Positions 37,001-48,509 of a stretch of 64,000 bases of DNA are shown here, in pieces (the first letter of the stretch is position 1; each line of letters starts with the position of its first letter). The stretch lies in NCBI RefSeq assembly GCF_037975245.1, contig NC_092568.1, forward strand, positions 16,635,001 through 16,699,000, given 5' to 3'. The notes under the pieces are model-generated. The model was not told the DNA's origin. It searched no databases and worked only from the letters and a program-made list of their open reading frames with translations. The stretch comes from Apostichopus japonicus (Eukaryota > Echinodermata > Holothuroidea > Aspidochirotida > Stichopodidae). Both the position numbers and the translations under genes were made by a program.

Positions 37001-40000
37001 TATGCCTGCAGGCTTGTATGCCTTTATATAAAGCTTATGTGGGTCTCTATTCTGTAGGGTCTAAGATCATTTCAAAAATACTGGAAAATCTATGGTGGAT
37101 GGAATTTGTTATATCTATATATACTACAGATCTCTTTAAGCACCAATATATGAAACAGCTAAATTTGTTTGCTTACCGATTCATTGAAGACAGATCTACT
37201 AAACTAGATGTCATGAAAATGGAACTCAATCAGAAGTCTTCCATGGGTTAAAGAGAAACTTACTTATATTTCCTCGAACAACCACATGTGTCTCAAATGA
37301 ATCAAAGCAGAGGAAGTTAGGAATATTTTCTGTAAAATAGGCTACTACCTTTGAAACAAGACAGTAATTAACATATTACTTACATGTAGAGTTCGGCATA
37401 CCATCATGTTCATTGAAAACATGAAGCATGACCCACTTGATTGGCAAGCTTTGAACTGTAATCTTGTGTGTTTTATCACTGAGTTATCAATGAGGACATA
37501 CCTATCGCAGATTTAGCGACGAGAGTCAATTCCAAGTTGGTGGTTCCGCCGAGATTATTGACAATCAGAATGACTGACTTTGTGTCAGCTCCCAGGGAAC
37601 TCAAGACGGTCTTTACCAATGATGGAATCAACTCCCTAGCAGGAGTAAGCTGAAAATGAAATTGATAGAAAATGATAAAAATATATGATTTAAACTGCAA
37701 ATAGGGAGTTTAAACTGCAAATAGGGAGGAAATTTTTTCCCCCATCAATCATTAATATTAAAGGCATTGAAGACTCGCCCCAAACAGCGTGCCGCCATCT
37801 TTAAAAAGTTTACTTTCCGTTGCTTGCAAGTGAAGTTTTTCTCTTGTCGCTACAAAATGCAGACAGTAATGAAACGTGATACCTTGTTGTCTTTAGCTGG
37901 ACCTGAGATGTCCATCACTGTATCGTTTGAACATGGTGCTGTGGGTATTGACCGCAGCTGTATGTACTGACTGTACACTAGTGTCTTATTACCGACGGTA
38001 GCAAGCTGTGTGTGTTATTTCTGGGATCGATGGTGGTGTCTAACACTTCTGTTACACCTCATACAAAACTAGCTAGGTCAGATTACCGGCATTAGACATT
38101 TCTTTTTGCGCGAGTCTTCACACCAAAGGGATTTAACTTTGTGATATTTTTAATGTAACTATTACACACAGAACCAAGGAGGTTTGACAAGATTAGTTGG
38201 TAATTCTAGAGAGAAGGATTAGCAACTGACTCTCTTATGAAGTATGTCTGAGCTTAAAACACAGAATTTGGACCCCAAGATTATGCAATAACAAGACTAT
38301 ACACATACTGTAACATTGCATTTTTTGATTACTAGATAACAGAAACATCAATATATACAGCAATGATCTGGAAAACATTACTTCCTGTCTCTTCACACCA
38401 GCTTCACCGTGGATACCCAACCCGACTTCAACCTCAGAGGCACCTAGGGTGAAAGAGGGTCCTGACCCAGGGACACTGCAAGGGTACAAACAGACACCAA
38501 TGGTACCTATTCAAATAAGAAATGTAAAAATGTATAACTTCTAAATTTGAAAATCAAATAATGGATTTTTTATCAAAAAAATTAAGGTATAAAAATCTAA
38601 ATAGCATTAACAATAAAATGATTTGATATTTCTATCAAAATTGTAGAAACTAGAATAATACCAAAATACAATAAATGACTGACTATCACTTTCTTGATGC
38701 AATGTTGTTATAAAGTTCACTAAACAAGGCTGCAGATAATATATACATACAATAGCAAACATCCAAAATGATAAAATGTAGAATACTTCTACTTACCCAT
38801 TGACTCTATAACTGTCAATGCAACCAGCTTGATTTCCTCCAAAGATTTGCCCTTCTCAGCCATCGCACCAGCTATCTAGAGATATAATACAATGAACAAT
38901 TCAATACAACAAGAGATACCCTGTATGTTCAAAGGCTTCACTTTGTGAAAGCATTGACATAACACATAAACAGACATGGGAAATGTTATATTAAATATCA
39001 TACATTATTGCTACGTGACTCGATCTATTAACACTCATTCTTGATCCTCATATTTATAAATTATTGATTAATTAACACTTTTCTTGGATAAACTTGCAAT
39101 TTCAATAAGATACAGCTGGACAAATGCAGACAGTAAACTTGTGACTGTGACTTGGTATCAGCATGTCTGCAAACACAACATTCATGTTATTTACTCCAGA
39201 TACCTATTGAAGGAATATAGCTCAGTTTAGTCTAGTACAGTTTAGTATTTTTCCAATGATTAGGAAGCCAACAGAAGCTCATTTGAAACCCTAGCCATGT
39301 GAAGATCCTGGAAAGAACATCAACTTATATCAATCCTTCTCTTTTTGCTGAGTGTAAATTTAGAGAATTATGAGACAGGGGTGTAATTGTTGCACCCGGC
39401 CCATTCCTGCTTTCTAAACTACCACTAAGCGCACACATCTGGCGGACTGGGGTACGTATCTCAACAACTGACCACTTTCTCAATACTTCAGGAAGGGAAG
39501 GCACGTACAGCATTCATCATCAGTGAAGTACAAACATGGTGAATGAAGTTGTTCTGAGCCCATTCAAAGAACAGAACCATAAAAACCACACATTGTGATC
39601 TTCCCTGCCTATAGCAAATACTGATGAGTGCCCAGTTTTTGGGCCAAAAACAGGGGAGATTAGATATCTACCTGAGTTGGTTATGCTAGCCATACTGAAT
39701 GCTCCTCTGCACAAATTCATGATTAAACACGCAGTGTATTATTTCAGTGGTGAAGCCAAACTTGTCTGCACACACAGGAAGTATTGCTGGCCACTAGAGC
39801 ACTTGTGTTTACAATCATACAGATGACTGCATGGTCAATTAATTAGGTGCACTCAAGGATGAATCCTAATGGCAGTATTTGGGGTAGTTTATGCCAGTAA
39901 CAAATTATTAATGCTTGAGTGAATTTGAGGAGGACTGTTTTTCTATAGGCAGGCTTGACCATCATGACAGTTCCCAATTGCAAACTAAAATACCGAATCC

Positions 40001-42059
40001 ATGGAAGACTCCTCTCAACAACACAGTGAATGCAAAGCGGGTGAATTTTGAATATTTCAAGGGAATCTGGTTCCTGGTGAGGATTTCAAATGGGAATTTA
40101 ATAAATTGTGGGATGGACACTCTTCCCACTACATGATCTTAGTCTGACCTTGTGGACAAGGATTGTCCCACAAAGACCTCTCTTCTTTGCTGACTTATCT
40201 GGACTCATCAGAGCACAATCTTCTCCAACTATCACCATGGCAACCTTCAAGCCCTCTGACTTAGCTCTCTCGGCAGCGATACCAAAATTGAGTCTATCGC
40301 CAGTGTAATTCTTCACAATGAGGAGGGTGCCAGCTAAAATGGAAAATTTAATGTAACTAGAATATTACTCTAACTAAAAACTAAAAATATTCAATGCTGC
40401 ACTTAACCAGTTCAACAACATCATATGAATCTAAGGAAACTCTACACACATTTAAAATCCATGAAAGATTTATACCAACCCACTGACGTCCACCTACGAT
40501 AACAGCGTAAATCATCAAGGACTTGCGAAAGAAATGGGAACTGAATTAGAGCAATCTAAACTTAAAACAAGGGTTGAACTCTTAGAATTAAATTTAAGAT
40601 TCATCATGAACTGCAGAAACAATATATAACATGATATATATATATACAAAAGGGGAAACAAGTGTTACTTTCATGTAACTAACCATACATGTAATGTAAC
40701 AGTTATTAATGAACAATTGAAGAACTTAATTCATACTAGCTTATAACTTACACATACCTGGATTATCGTGACCGATTGCCCGGATTGCTGCTAGGATACT
40801 CTCAGGAGGTGGAGACGTAAACACAGCACCAGCAACTGCAGCACTCAGCATACCTCTTCCAACAAAACCTGTCAAATAAAAGGCAAGCACAAAACTGTAT
40901 GAAGTAGTAATCTCTTTATATGAAAGTAAATAATTTTGAGATGAATGACAGCTGCCTCTTACCTATCACTTTATGGGCAGCAATGACCATAACTTCAAAG
41001 TAATGTTTGACCAATGACACTGGAAATCTGTAATTGTGCTCTCAATAATTCAACATGACCCTGATTTATACCGAAGTTCTAGCCAGTTTCCAACTCATTT
41101 AAGGTCCACAGACACCTATGAACAACATTGTCCTAATCATGCACTCTCATATGACATCATACCACAGGATACTTTATTGGAGAGATCTGATATTAAGTGT
41201 ACAGACAGATGTAGGGCTTCTGTTGTAGAGAGTTTGTGGGAGGTCAAAGTATAAGTGCTCTACTGGTACTTAGAGGTTGGAAAAGTATGTTATCATGTGT
41301 ATTGTTGGCTTGTAAATAGAAACTATTAGTAATCTTTCTGGGAAGTGTGATGTAGGAGGACTTCCTCTCTATGTTCCTAGCTAAGAGATTGTAAAGGTGA
41401 ACCTAGGGTATGGGGAGATAAATGGTAAAATGCTCTTTTATCCTCATATGAAAGAACAGAGCTCCCTTGGATAATATTCAAGTTGATTCAGCACAAATTT
41501 ACATGAGGAATTGGTAAAGGATTTGTAAACATGTAAATTGAAGCCTTTAAACTTACTGCTATTCAACTAAATTTTGTAAATATTTATAAATGCATCAGAG
41601 GAAATCACCTAAAGACATGTGTGTTAGTCTTTAACTGATGAGCCCTAGATGTTAAAAGGGTTATTTCTAAAAGTGAGACAGCAACACAATGGACTGATAG
41701 CAGTACTTCTTATTGGCCAACAAAATATCAAACATAAATTTGTGCCTATAAAATGTCACAAAACATAGTTTTCAAGATATGTGATCTTGTAAACAATGTA
41801 CCTACATACTGAGTACAAAATCAAGCAAGGTGAATGAATGGATCTATTTTTTACCAGCATGTGAAGGTTCGTGGCCAGATCCCCCTCCTGATAAGAGAGT
41901 AACCTTCCCAGCAGCCTTCACTGCAGCTATATCCTCTCTAATCACCACAGAGTAGCCATCCAGCATGCAAAGTCCTGGATGGACCGCAACAAGTCCCTCT
42001 AAGGATTCTCGGACACACTGGCTGGTGTCATTTAGTAACTTTTTGGTTTGGATGGACAT
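31013..42059 (-). CDS. TKFC: Triokinase/FMN cyclase (dihydroxyacetone kinase)
   Basis: Thirteen coding exons: 42059-41855, 40868-40758, 40333-40149, 38875-38797, 38506-38382, 37649-37502, 36873-36742, 36145-35987, 34827-34693, 34248-34139, 33357-33220, 31946-31863 and 31165-31013. They total 588 codons including the final stop; human TKFC has 575 residues. The enzyme phosphorylates dihydroxyacetone and glyceraldehyde and also forms cyclic FMN from FAD. The DAK1 (K) domain shows [15 protein letters not shown] (residues 55-69), [11 protein letters not shown] and GLGIHGEAG with the substrate-binding His226. The DAK2 (L, ATP-binding) domain shows [13 protein letters not shown] with Asp409, Asp414 and Asp416 for magnesium, MGGSSGA and GDRTM. 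The start MSIQTKKLL aligns with the human start, although the frame stays open to the acceptor at 42093. Codon 320 in exon 7 (36769-36767) is TGA in frame; coding similarity resumes after it ([12 protein letters not shown]). Exon 8 has two same-phase donors, at 35987 and 35966. Confidence 0.92.
32417..32710 (+). mobile_element. 294-bp TIR element, family 2, with 8-bp target duplication
   Basis: It begins CAGACGCGTAG and ends TTACATGCCTG, and is flanked by perfect CTATCATC duplications at 32409-32416 and 32711-32718. Inside are GCGCCACCATGAGTTGGCGC (a hairpin) and GGAAATGGCACTTC, shared with 7587 and 44280. It lies in the TKFC intron between exons 11 and 12. Non-coding; hAT- or P-like by its duplication length. 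Confidence 0.85.
36705..36756. repeat. 26-bp tandem duplication over the TKFC exon 7 donor
   Basis: Two 26-base units (36705-36730 and 36731-36756) differ at one internal base and the last base; both contain TATTTTACTACCTAG. On the minus strand each contains CTAG|GTAGTAAAAT, so a second donor of the same core sequence lies 26 bases downstream of the exon end. Confidence 0.9.
36742..36873 (-). other. TKFC: TKFC exon 7 with in-frame TGA
   Basis: The exon runs from a CCATCAG acceptor to a CTAG|GTAGTA donor. It reads [20 protein letters not shown], then [25 protein letters not shown], and joins exon 8 in phase to give [12 protein letters not shown]. The human counterpart of the end is [22 protein letters not shown], so both sides of the TGA are homologous. 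Taken literally the protein would stop at residue 319, losing the end of the K domain and the whole ATP-binding domain. A weaker donor, TTGC|GTTTGG at about 36777, would skip the TGA in phase and delete about eleven codons. Sequencing error, a null allele or readthrough are the other options. Confidence 0.8.
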
Positions 42060-43368
42060 GTCATGTATGTGGTTCACTTTTGCAGAACTAGTTCTGTGGA
42101 TAATCCAAAATTTCCTTAGGAATATGAAGCTTATCAAATTGTGACATTAAAGTGAAATAAGGGTGAAATAAGAGTGATAGGCAAACAATAAAAATAAGAT
42201 ATATATTGAAAAAAAGAAGTTTCTTTTAACTATGGTAAATATAGAGTGATTAAGTAGTGTTTCTGTGCAACTTCATTTTAAACAACCACATATATACATA
42301 TGTCTAAAGACTTAACTAAGGTATAAACGGAAACTTCTCTCAAATCAGACAGGGTCAAATTAAACTCTCCATGACAAGGCCTTGCCAGATAAAGGTTGGT
42401 TTGTGTTCCAATTAATGACCGATTTATTTGATAAGATTGACTTGACATTTGAGAAGATCTTTCTACAAACAAGAATGCATTTTAAGAAAAACTAATGGAA
42501 AAATATTTGGTTTCAAACAGAACTAAGGGATAATTGCATTAACATAGCATTCTTTCTCCTAAGGGTATTTAGTCTTTCTTATTTGGGTAAGGTGTGGGAA
42601 GAGGAGGGGGTGAGCAATGCATCCAATCTTTACCACATTTACTTTTAGTCACATATAAAGAATGTAAACTTTATATGCTGCATACACAACTCACTACCAA
42701 GTTCAAAGGTAATTTGCTATTACAGCTTATTTCTTTAATCTAGCCTTTGTTTTAAATCATATCTTATCTTAATATCCAATAATTGATCTGTGACTATGGT
42801 TTGTGTACCGTTCATAATATATCTACTCAATAGAATAACATTGATAGATTCATGATTGGCAATGATTTACATGCCCTTAGCAGGAAAATCATCACATTGC
42901 TCTTCACTGAAACAAATATATGAGAGAAGGGCATCATGTTTATAAGCAATACCAATAACCATATTTTGCCTGACACTCAACTGCGGTATTAATTAATGCT
43001 TTGACAATGTGTGTACTACAGTATGGTTATTGGAGATTGTACTAATTTGGGAATTGCCAGAAGCACAGTGTAAGACTGAGTCCATTACAGTAGAAGTTTG
43101 GTCTATGGGTCAACTTTTCTAAGCGCGCAACGATTCTCTTGAAGGATTCAATTAGAAATTCTGTCCGTAGGACACCAGACCAATTTAATATGAGACAGGC
43201 CTTCCAGGGTAGCATAGGTAGCTATAGCCAATGTACAAAAGGATTAGCTAGGCTTGCCAGCCAACGTAGTATAAAATGAGTTTATAGGTATCGATTTAGA
43301 ATAACATTCTCATAATTTATTGATTGGAAATTAATACGCCAATGTGCAAATTAAAGATTGAGCGATAC

Positions 43369-43450
43369 CTTACAGAGTTATCTCTGTTGAATATCTAGCT
43401 GCAACGAGACGCCGCACCAACACAACAAGTTAACTTCCGTTCCTAGTTAA
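43369..43450 (-). other. TKFC: Candidate TKFC 5' UTR exon
   Basis: The minus-strand sequence here is locally GC-richer, contains AACGGAAGTT (an ETS-type site) and ends at a plausible AAG|GTATCG donor 1.28 kb upstream of the exon 2 acceptor at 42094. The 5' limit is a guess and no transcript supports it. Confidence 0.3.
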
Positions 43451-44279
43451 TCTTTCACGACTGTACTGGAGCTCTACACATACCTGCACACCATTCATGT
43501 ATTGTACATTGTATACCGAGTACCTGGACAAGGTCAAAGGTTTCCAAAACAGCTTTCTTATTGGCTAGACATTATAGGTGTGTCAAACTTGTAAGTGACG
43601 TCTGTCGTTTACAAACTGTCCTAATCAATTTCTATGATCTAACCCATAGAAATAGAGAAGGTTCTTTGGATCTAACCTAACTGGAATTCGGAAAGCGCAA
43701 TTATGTTTTTTTAAAACAGCAATTAATATTTTAGAGGAAACAAGCACATGAGCATACATATGCGATTAGTTGAAGTCAGGAGGTTCTCAAGAAAGAAAGA
43801 AAAAGCAGCACGCGAAAGACTTCAATCCAGCTAGCAGAAAAATCTTACTACAATCGTGTACTAAATCGGGTACGCGCGCGGGCCCGACCGAACGCGAACC
43901 TATTCCACAAGCGCTCCCAGCGCGTTTGCCACACATAAATTGTATGTACAAAAAATGCACGGCACTGGCAGGTTACATAAATATTGTGTGGCATAAGTTG
44001 GGATCGCATGTACGTACGTGTGCCGTGCTCATTGCTCAATATGTAGCTATATATAGTGAGATTTTGTTAAGGACCCTGGCCCTTTGTTTCAACCAATGTT
44101 TCTCTATATGGCCTCCTAGAACATAAATCGAACCCAGCTATAGATTATCTAACTACAAAACGCGTTAAGATGAAAATTCTGAATGAAACATGTAAACATC
44201 ACTTTTTGGATTAAATTTGACATTGATCATGTGAGAGTGCAGTATTCTCTCAATAGAAGATCAAATTATCGTCATGACC

Positions 44280-44470
44280 CAGGCGCGTAGCCAAGGGGGG
44301 CGAAGGGGGCAGCCGCCCCCCCCCCCCTTGAGCATATATTTTTTAATGTTTTTATGATATCGCTAGTATTTTCAAAAGAGAAAATGCTAAGATGCAACTT
44401 ACAAGGCCTGGGAAGTGCCATTTCCAGCGATCTGGGAGGCATTTTCAGCCAAAATTTTCTTGTACGCTTT
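44280..44470 (+). mobile_element. Truncated family 2 TIR element
   Basis: It starts CAGGCGCGTAGCCAAGG with a poly-G/poly-C block, then runs in the opposite internal order to the copy at 32417 (TTGAGCATAT, TTTATGATAT, AAAATGCTAAGATGCAA, GGAAGTGCCATTTCC). It stops near TTGTACGCTT, where the hairpin and second end should follow. Confidence 0.7.
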
Positions 44471-44840
44471 GATATATGGGTATATATCGATGGTAATTGG
44501 TATTACGGAGAGACTACATCTCGTCCTTAACACCGAATAAGTATAACTGTATGAACCCTTATAAAGTTGTAAGCAGAGTATAATTGACGGTGGTAATCAG
44601 CCCATAATGGCAACTCCGACATTATGTAACAAGTAGTGTAAACTCCGTATTAATTCAGTGCTAATAAGTGACTGAATTAGTCCCGGTTTCCTGTTTACCA
44701 GTAATTAGGCTTAATAGGATTCCCTTTTTCACCAAAAGCTTCTTTGCTGCTCTCCAAAATTACTTTCACCAGTAAAAAAAAAGAAGGAAAAAAGAATAAC
44801 AAGAAAACTACTAAACGATGAAGCGAAGTATTACCAGTGG

Positions 44841-45185
44841 CATAGGCGTAGGAGCCCACTTTGATTGGGGGGGGGGGGGGCTGTAACGACTTGCCCGAAA
44901 AATATAACCAATGTACATATCACATGCATCGGTTATTACATCGCATGCCAATTACATACAATCATTTGTCGTGTTTTTACCCTTCCATATTGGTTACAGT
45001 TTTGGGCAAGTCGTAACAATAATAATGATAATAATAATGTTAGTTTAACTATTAAAAGCACATTGCAATTTATTTTTCTTTCAGAAGGGGCCCGAAAAAT
45101 TTTCAGCATATTGCCCGAATTGTCACAAAAAAAGTAATTGGTTGGGGCTGCAGCCCCGCCCCAGCCCCCGCCTCCTACCCGTATT
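44841..45185 (+). mobile_element. 345-bp family 1 TIR element
   Basis: It starts CATAGGCGTAGGAGCCC and ends near CTCCTACCCGTATT, a mutated inverse of the start. The flanks ACCAGTGG (44833-44840) and ACCAGCGG (45186-45193) match at seven of eight bases. Inside are CTGTAACGACTTGCCCG, CATCGCATGCCAATTACAT and GGGGCTGCAGCCCC, as in the other copies. Confidence 0.8.
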
Positions 45186-45382
45186 ACCAGCGGACAGGGT
45201 TAAACTTTCACGATTCTGCTGTAAAAATAAAAACAAAGAGGTGAGTGTGAGAGAACTTGCGAACTAAAAATTCAAGACCCTACCCTCGTCCAAAATTGGT
45301 TAATTAATGACAACTATAGCCATCTCCTACCTTGCAGAATGTCTCGTATAGCAAGCGACGTAACTAGGCTGGTGCTGCCGCC

Positions 45383-45704
45383 CGTATGGAAAGCCATTTT
45401 AACATTTAATCGGGAATTTAAGATATCTGAAATAGTTTCTTATTTTAGATATCTAAAATTATATTTCGGATATCTGAAATTAAATTCAAGATATCTGAAA
45501 TTGAATTCGAGATATGTGAATAAGAATTCAGATATCTGAAATTCTCTGGTATTTCGAGATATCTGAAATTGGTTTTGAGATATCTGAAATTATGTGTAGA
45601 TATCTCAAATAAATTTGATATATCTGAAATTTAATTTGAGATATCTGAAATTATTTCGAGATATCTAAAATTCTTGATTAAATGTTAAAACGGCTTTCCA
45701 TACG
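45383..45704. mobile_element. 322-bp inverted-repeat element built of GATATC words
   Basis: Terminal arms of about 34 bases (left CGTATGGAAAGCCATTTTAA, right its near-perfect inverse) enclose twelve close variants of GAGATATCTGAAATT, spaced about 20-26 bases apart. Each unit centres on the palindrome AGATATCT. There is no coding sequence and no other copy in the window. Confidence 0.85.
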
Positions 45705-46514
45705 CCCGAGGGCCCAGACGTACCCAACCTGCTGCATTTTTGCTCGGGCGGACTGATATTCATATTTCTGGGAAAGCTCTGAAATCTGATCGTTTTTGAT
45801 AAACTGTTTCTGCCCGATTATTTCTGGGATTCCTTCAAAGTGTCTGTAAGTAAATCGGGATTACCCTTCGTGAGGCAAAAATAATAACAATCTTTATTCG
45901 TGCAGTAGTTATAGGTACGTGGCATAGGCTAGCGGTGTACTCAGTGTTGTTTCATTTCCTAAAGTTGTTATTACTGTAATAAAAAACATCTTACATTTTT
46001 CGTCTCCGCCTTCATTTATGTCATCTATAAATCTGACACAGATAAAAGTGACTCGGGTAGCAAATCGTGACAGCACAGTTCTTAAAATTCTCTTCAATAC
46101 CCACACGAAAACGGGAAATTCAAAAGAAATCATGTTCTCAACAGAGAACGTCTGAGAGTATCGTAACCATGCATAAATAGATGCACAACAAAAACTATTG
46201 TCAACCTTGAATTATTCCACCTTGAATTATCTTTGCTTTTGTTCACCAACGAAAGGGTGCACGGCTGTGGATTTTCATTTGGGTGCCTATTTCTACTCCT
46301 GCACCGGGGTACTGTTGATACATTGCTGCGCCATTGTACAAGGCGTCTCAGTCGAAAGGGTCGACATCAGTTTATCTTCAAAGAAAATTCACCAATGTAA
46401 AATTCTTAGGGCTCCCCAAATGAGACAACTATATGTAAACGAAACTGGAACTCCAGATTAGAGCGCTAGCCGTCTCCGCTTTTCGGCAGTGTCAGCCTTG
46501 GGTACTTTTGTTTT

Positions 46515-46524
46515 CATTTCCGGT
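46515..46524 (-). promoter_or_regulatory. ETS-type motif upstream of CHURC1
   Basis: CATTTCCGGT reads ACCGGAAATG on the minus strand, a good ETS/GABP core, 117 bases before the CHURC1 ATG in a locally GC-richer stretch. Such sites are common in promoters of broadly expressed genes; no function is shown here. Confidence 0.25.
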
Positions 46525-46640
46525 AGCACAGTTCTCAGTCGGTCACCTACTTGATAAAGCACATTCTGCACTGACAAGAAACATTCAATTGGTACCGAAA
46601 TGTTCTATTTCTAATTAACGAAAATAAAGTAAAACGAAAA

Positions 46641-48509
46641 ATGTGCATTGATTGCGTTAAACAAAAGTGTCCGGACAGGGTGAGTGTCTAACTCCATTTT
46701 TCCAAAAGTAATTTATTTCAGAGGATAGATCTGGTTCATGCCTATCCGAGTTCCTGTAATAATGCAATGGCCACTAAAATTTCGCACAACCAGTAACAAC
46801 AGTGAAACAATCATAGAAAAAAAAATATCATAGTTCGTACACAAAAGATTACGAATCTATTAACCAGGGTACCATATATTGTCATGCTGTCGAGACTTGT
46901 GTCACATTCTGAGGGATTGTTTTAATTTTACGGCCTAACTTTAGAATCCGTACCATATTAATGGGAAAGCTTACTTCGAATCGGCAGAATAAGGTTAGGG
47001 CTTAGAAAGTAGGGTTAGGGAGTAGGGTTAGGAATCAGGGTTAGGAAGTAGGGAATAGGGTTAGGGAGTAGGGTAAGGAAGTAGGGAATAGGGTTAGGAA
47101 GTAGGGTCGATTGGAACGGATTCTAAATTAGTACCAATTTTACTATGAAATCGATAACCGTTTTTAAGATGCTACATAATTCTCTTTTCTGTCATTCCCT
47201 TTTGTGTTTTCTCATTAGGGAAGTTTTTGTGTAGATGATGGTTCATACACGATGAATTTTCATGAATGTGCGGAGTGTCACAAGAAAGAGCCAATAAAAA
47301 TCGAAGACAGACAGAAAGAAACAGACGATGATGGGGCTGAGACAATCTCCTACAGTCGTAAGATCCAATATTTGTTTAAATTTAGTCATTGTATGCAACT
47401 ATCACTTTTAGCAGCATTAAAATTAAGCAAATCAGAGATTAAAGGTAACCAACCTACCTTTTACAAGCATGCTAACTACACTTCTTCACTGTATCCAAAA
47501 TACAACATATGTGTAGCTTTTTAAAGCTTAATCAGGCTTGTGTGTTTTCTTCCATTGAAGTCATAGGCGTAGGAGCCCAATTTGATTTGGGGGGGCTGTA
47601 ACGAAATTTTTCGCCCGCGGAGTTAATGTGCACATCATATAGACATGCAAAGGTTATTACATCGCATGCCAATAACATACAATCATTTGCCATGTTATTA
47701 CCCTTGCATATTGGTTATATTTATTGTGGAAGTCGTTACAATAATAATGATATTAACAATATCAGTTTAACCATTGAAAACACATTGCAAATTATTTTTC
47801 TTTCAGTAAGTGCCTGAAAGATTTCAGTATATTGCCCAAATCTTTACAAAATATTTTGGTTGGGAGGCTGCAGCCCCCCCCCCCCTCGCCTCCTACGCGT
47901 ATGCTTGAAGTGCTGAGGAAAGAATGGAAAAACTTTGCATCTGCAAGCAGTCATTTATTGCTGTATTTAATGGTTCAATTTACAGTACATATTTGCATCT
48001 GTAATAGTAACTGTGTTTTATTTTCTTATGCAGATAGATGTTCTTTTTGCAATCATTGCATTGCAGAGCACAGCCACATATTTCAGATTGATGGGGAATT
48101 CCAGGTACTGACTATGAGTGTAAATGTGTGATATACTAACATGTAAAGTAATTAGTTTTCCAGCCTAACCTGTTCATCAATATTGAAGGATTACTATGCC
48201 CTTTTCTTTCTCCACCAGAAACTGCAACAAGGAATATTCTCTTTGGAGCACTGTTGCAAATTTAACTAGTTATATGTCAACTTTGCAAACTGAAGAACCT
48301 ATTACCTAATTATCAATTAATTATGTGACAAAATTGCAAGTTTGGGTCGACAAAATGGTTGACATTTGGCAACCAGAACTAAAAGAAATGTCACTTTTAT
48401 TTGATTTCTTATACAGGAATATTCCATGCTGTGTGTCTTATGTGGCAGAGGAGAGGACACAGTCAGTATTCTCCCTACTGATCCCAGGGAAGTGACATCA
48501 TTGTACTGA
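46641..48509 (+). CDS. CHURC1: Churchill zinc-binding protein
   Basis: Four exons: 46641-46679, 47219-47357, 48034-48104 and 48417-48509, giving 113 residues, essentially the vertebrate length. It starts [17 protein letters not shown], then [10 protein letters not shown], a charged loop ([15 protein letters not shown]), [15 protein letters not shown], and ends with [20 protein letters not shown]. The CxxC pairs and histidines match the zinc ligands of the Churchill fold; human CHURC1 has [22 protein letters not shown] and LCLLCGKAEDTISILP at the same places. In vertebrates the protein modulates FGF signalling during early development; its biochemical role is unsettled. Phases (0, 1, 0) and GT-AG borders all agree. 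Intron 1 holds a telomere-like array and intron 2 a family 1 transposon. The ORF start is unambiguous because the family begins with this short MC-x-x-C exon. Confidence 0.95.
46940..47127 (+). repeat. Degenerate telomere-like G-rich array with inverted flanks
   Basis: From about 46991 to 47107 the sequence is made of AGGGTTAGGGAGTAGGG-like words, a degraded TTAGGG theme mixed with AAGTAGGG. It is bounded by TTTAGAATCCGT at 46940-46951 and its inverse ACGGATTCTAAA at 47116-47127. The segment 47013-47040 has four GGG blocks and could form a G-quadruplex. It lies in CHURC1 intron 1. Confidence 0.75.
47562..47903 (+). mobile_element. 342-bp family 1 TIR element in CHURC1 intron 2
   Basis: It starts CATAGGCGTAGGAGCCC and ends CGCCTCCTACGCGTATG. 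Flanks ATTGAAGT (47554-47561) and CTTGAAGT (47904-47911) agree at seven of eight bases. The interior is collinear with the copy at 44841. It ends about 130 bases before the exon 3 acceptor. Confidence 0.85.

Larger units (their letters stand above)
42094..46640. other. TKFC-CHURC1 intergenic region (head-to-head)
   Basis: This should contain both promoters. A likely TKFC 5' UTR exon ends at 43369 with the donor GTAAG|GTATCG (minus strand). Between 44280 and 45704 three inverted-repeat elements are clustered (separate entries). No coding exon was found; a plus-strand frame at 43770-44126 has no family resemblance. Confidence 0.5.

Noticed and set aside
43770-44126. 118-codon plus-strand frame between TKFC and CHURC1
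   Set aside because: No family resemblance; it lies in the presumed promoter region and overlaps an equally open frame on the other strand.
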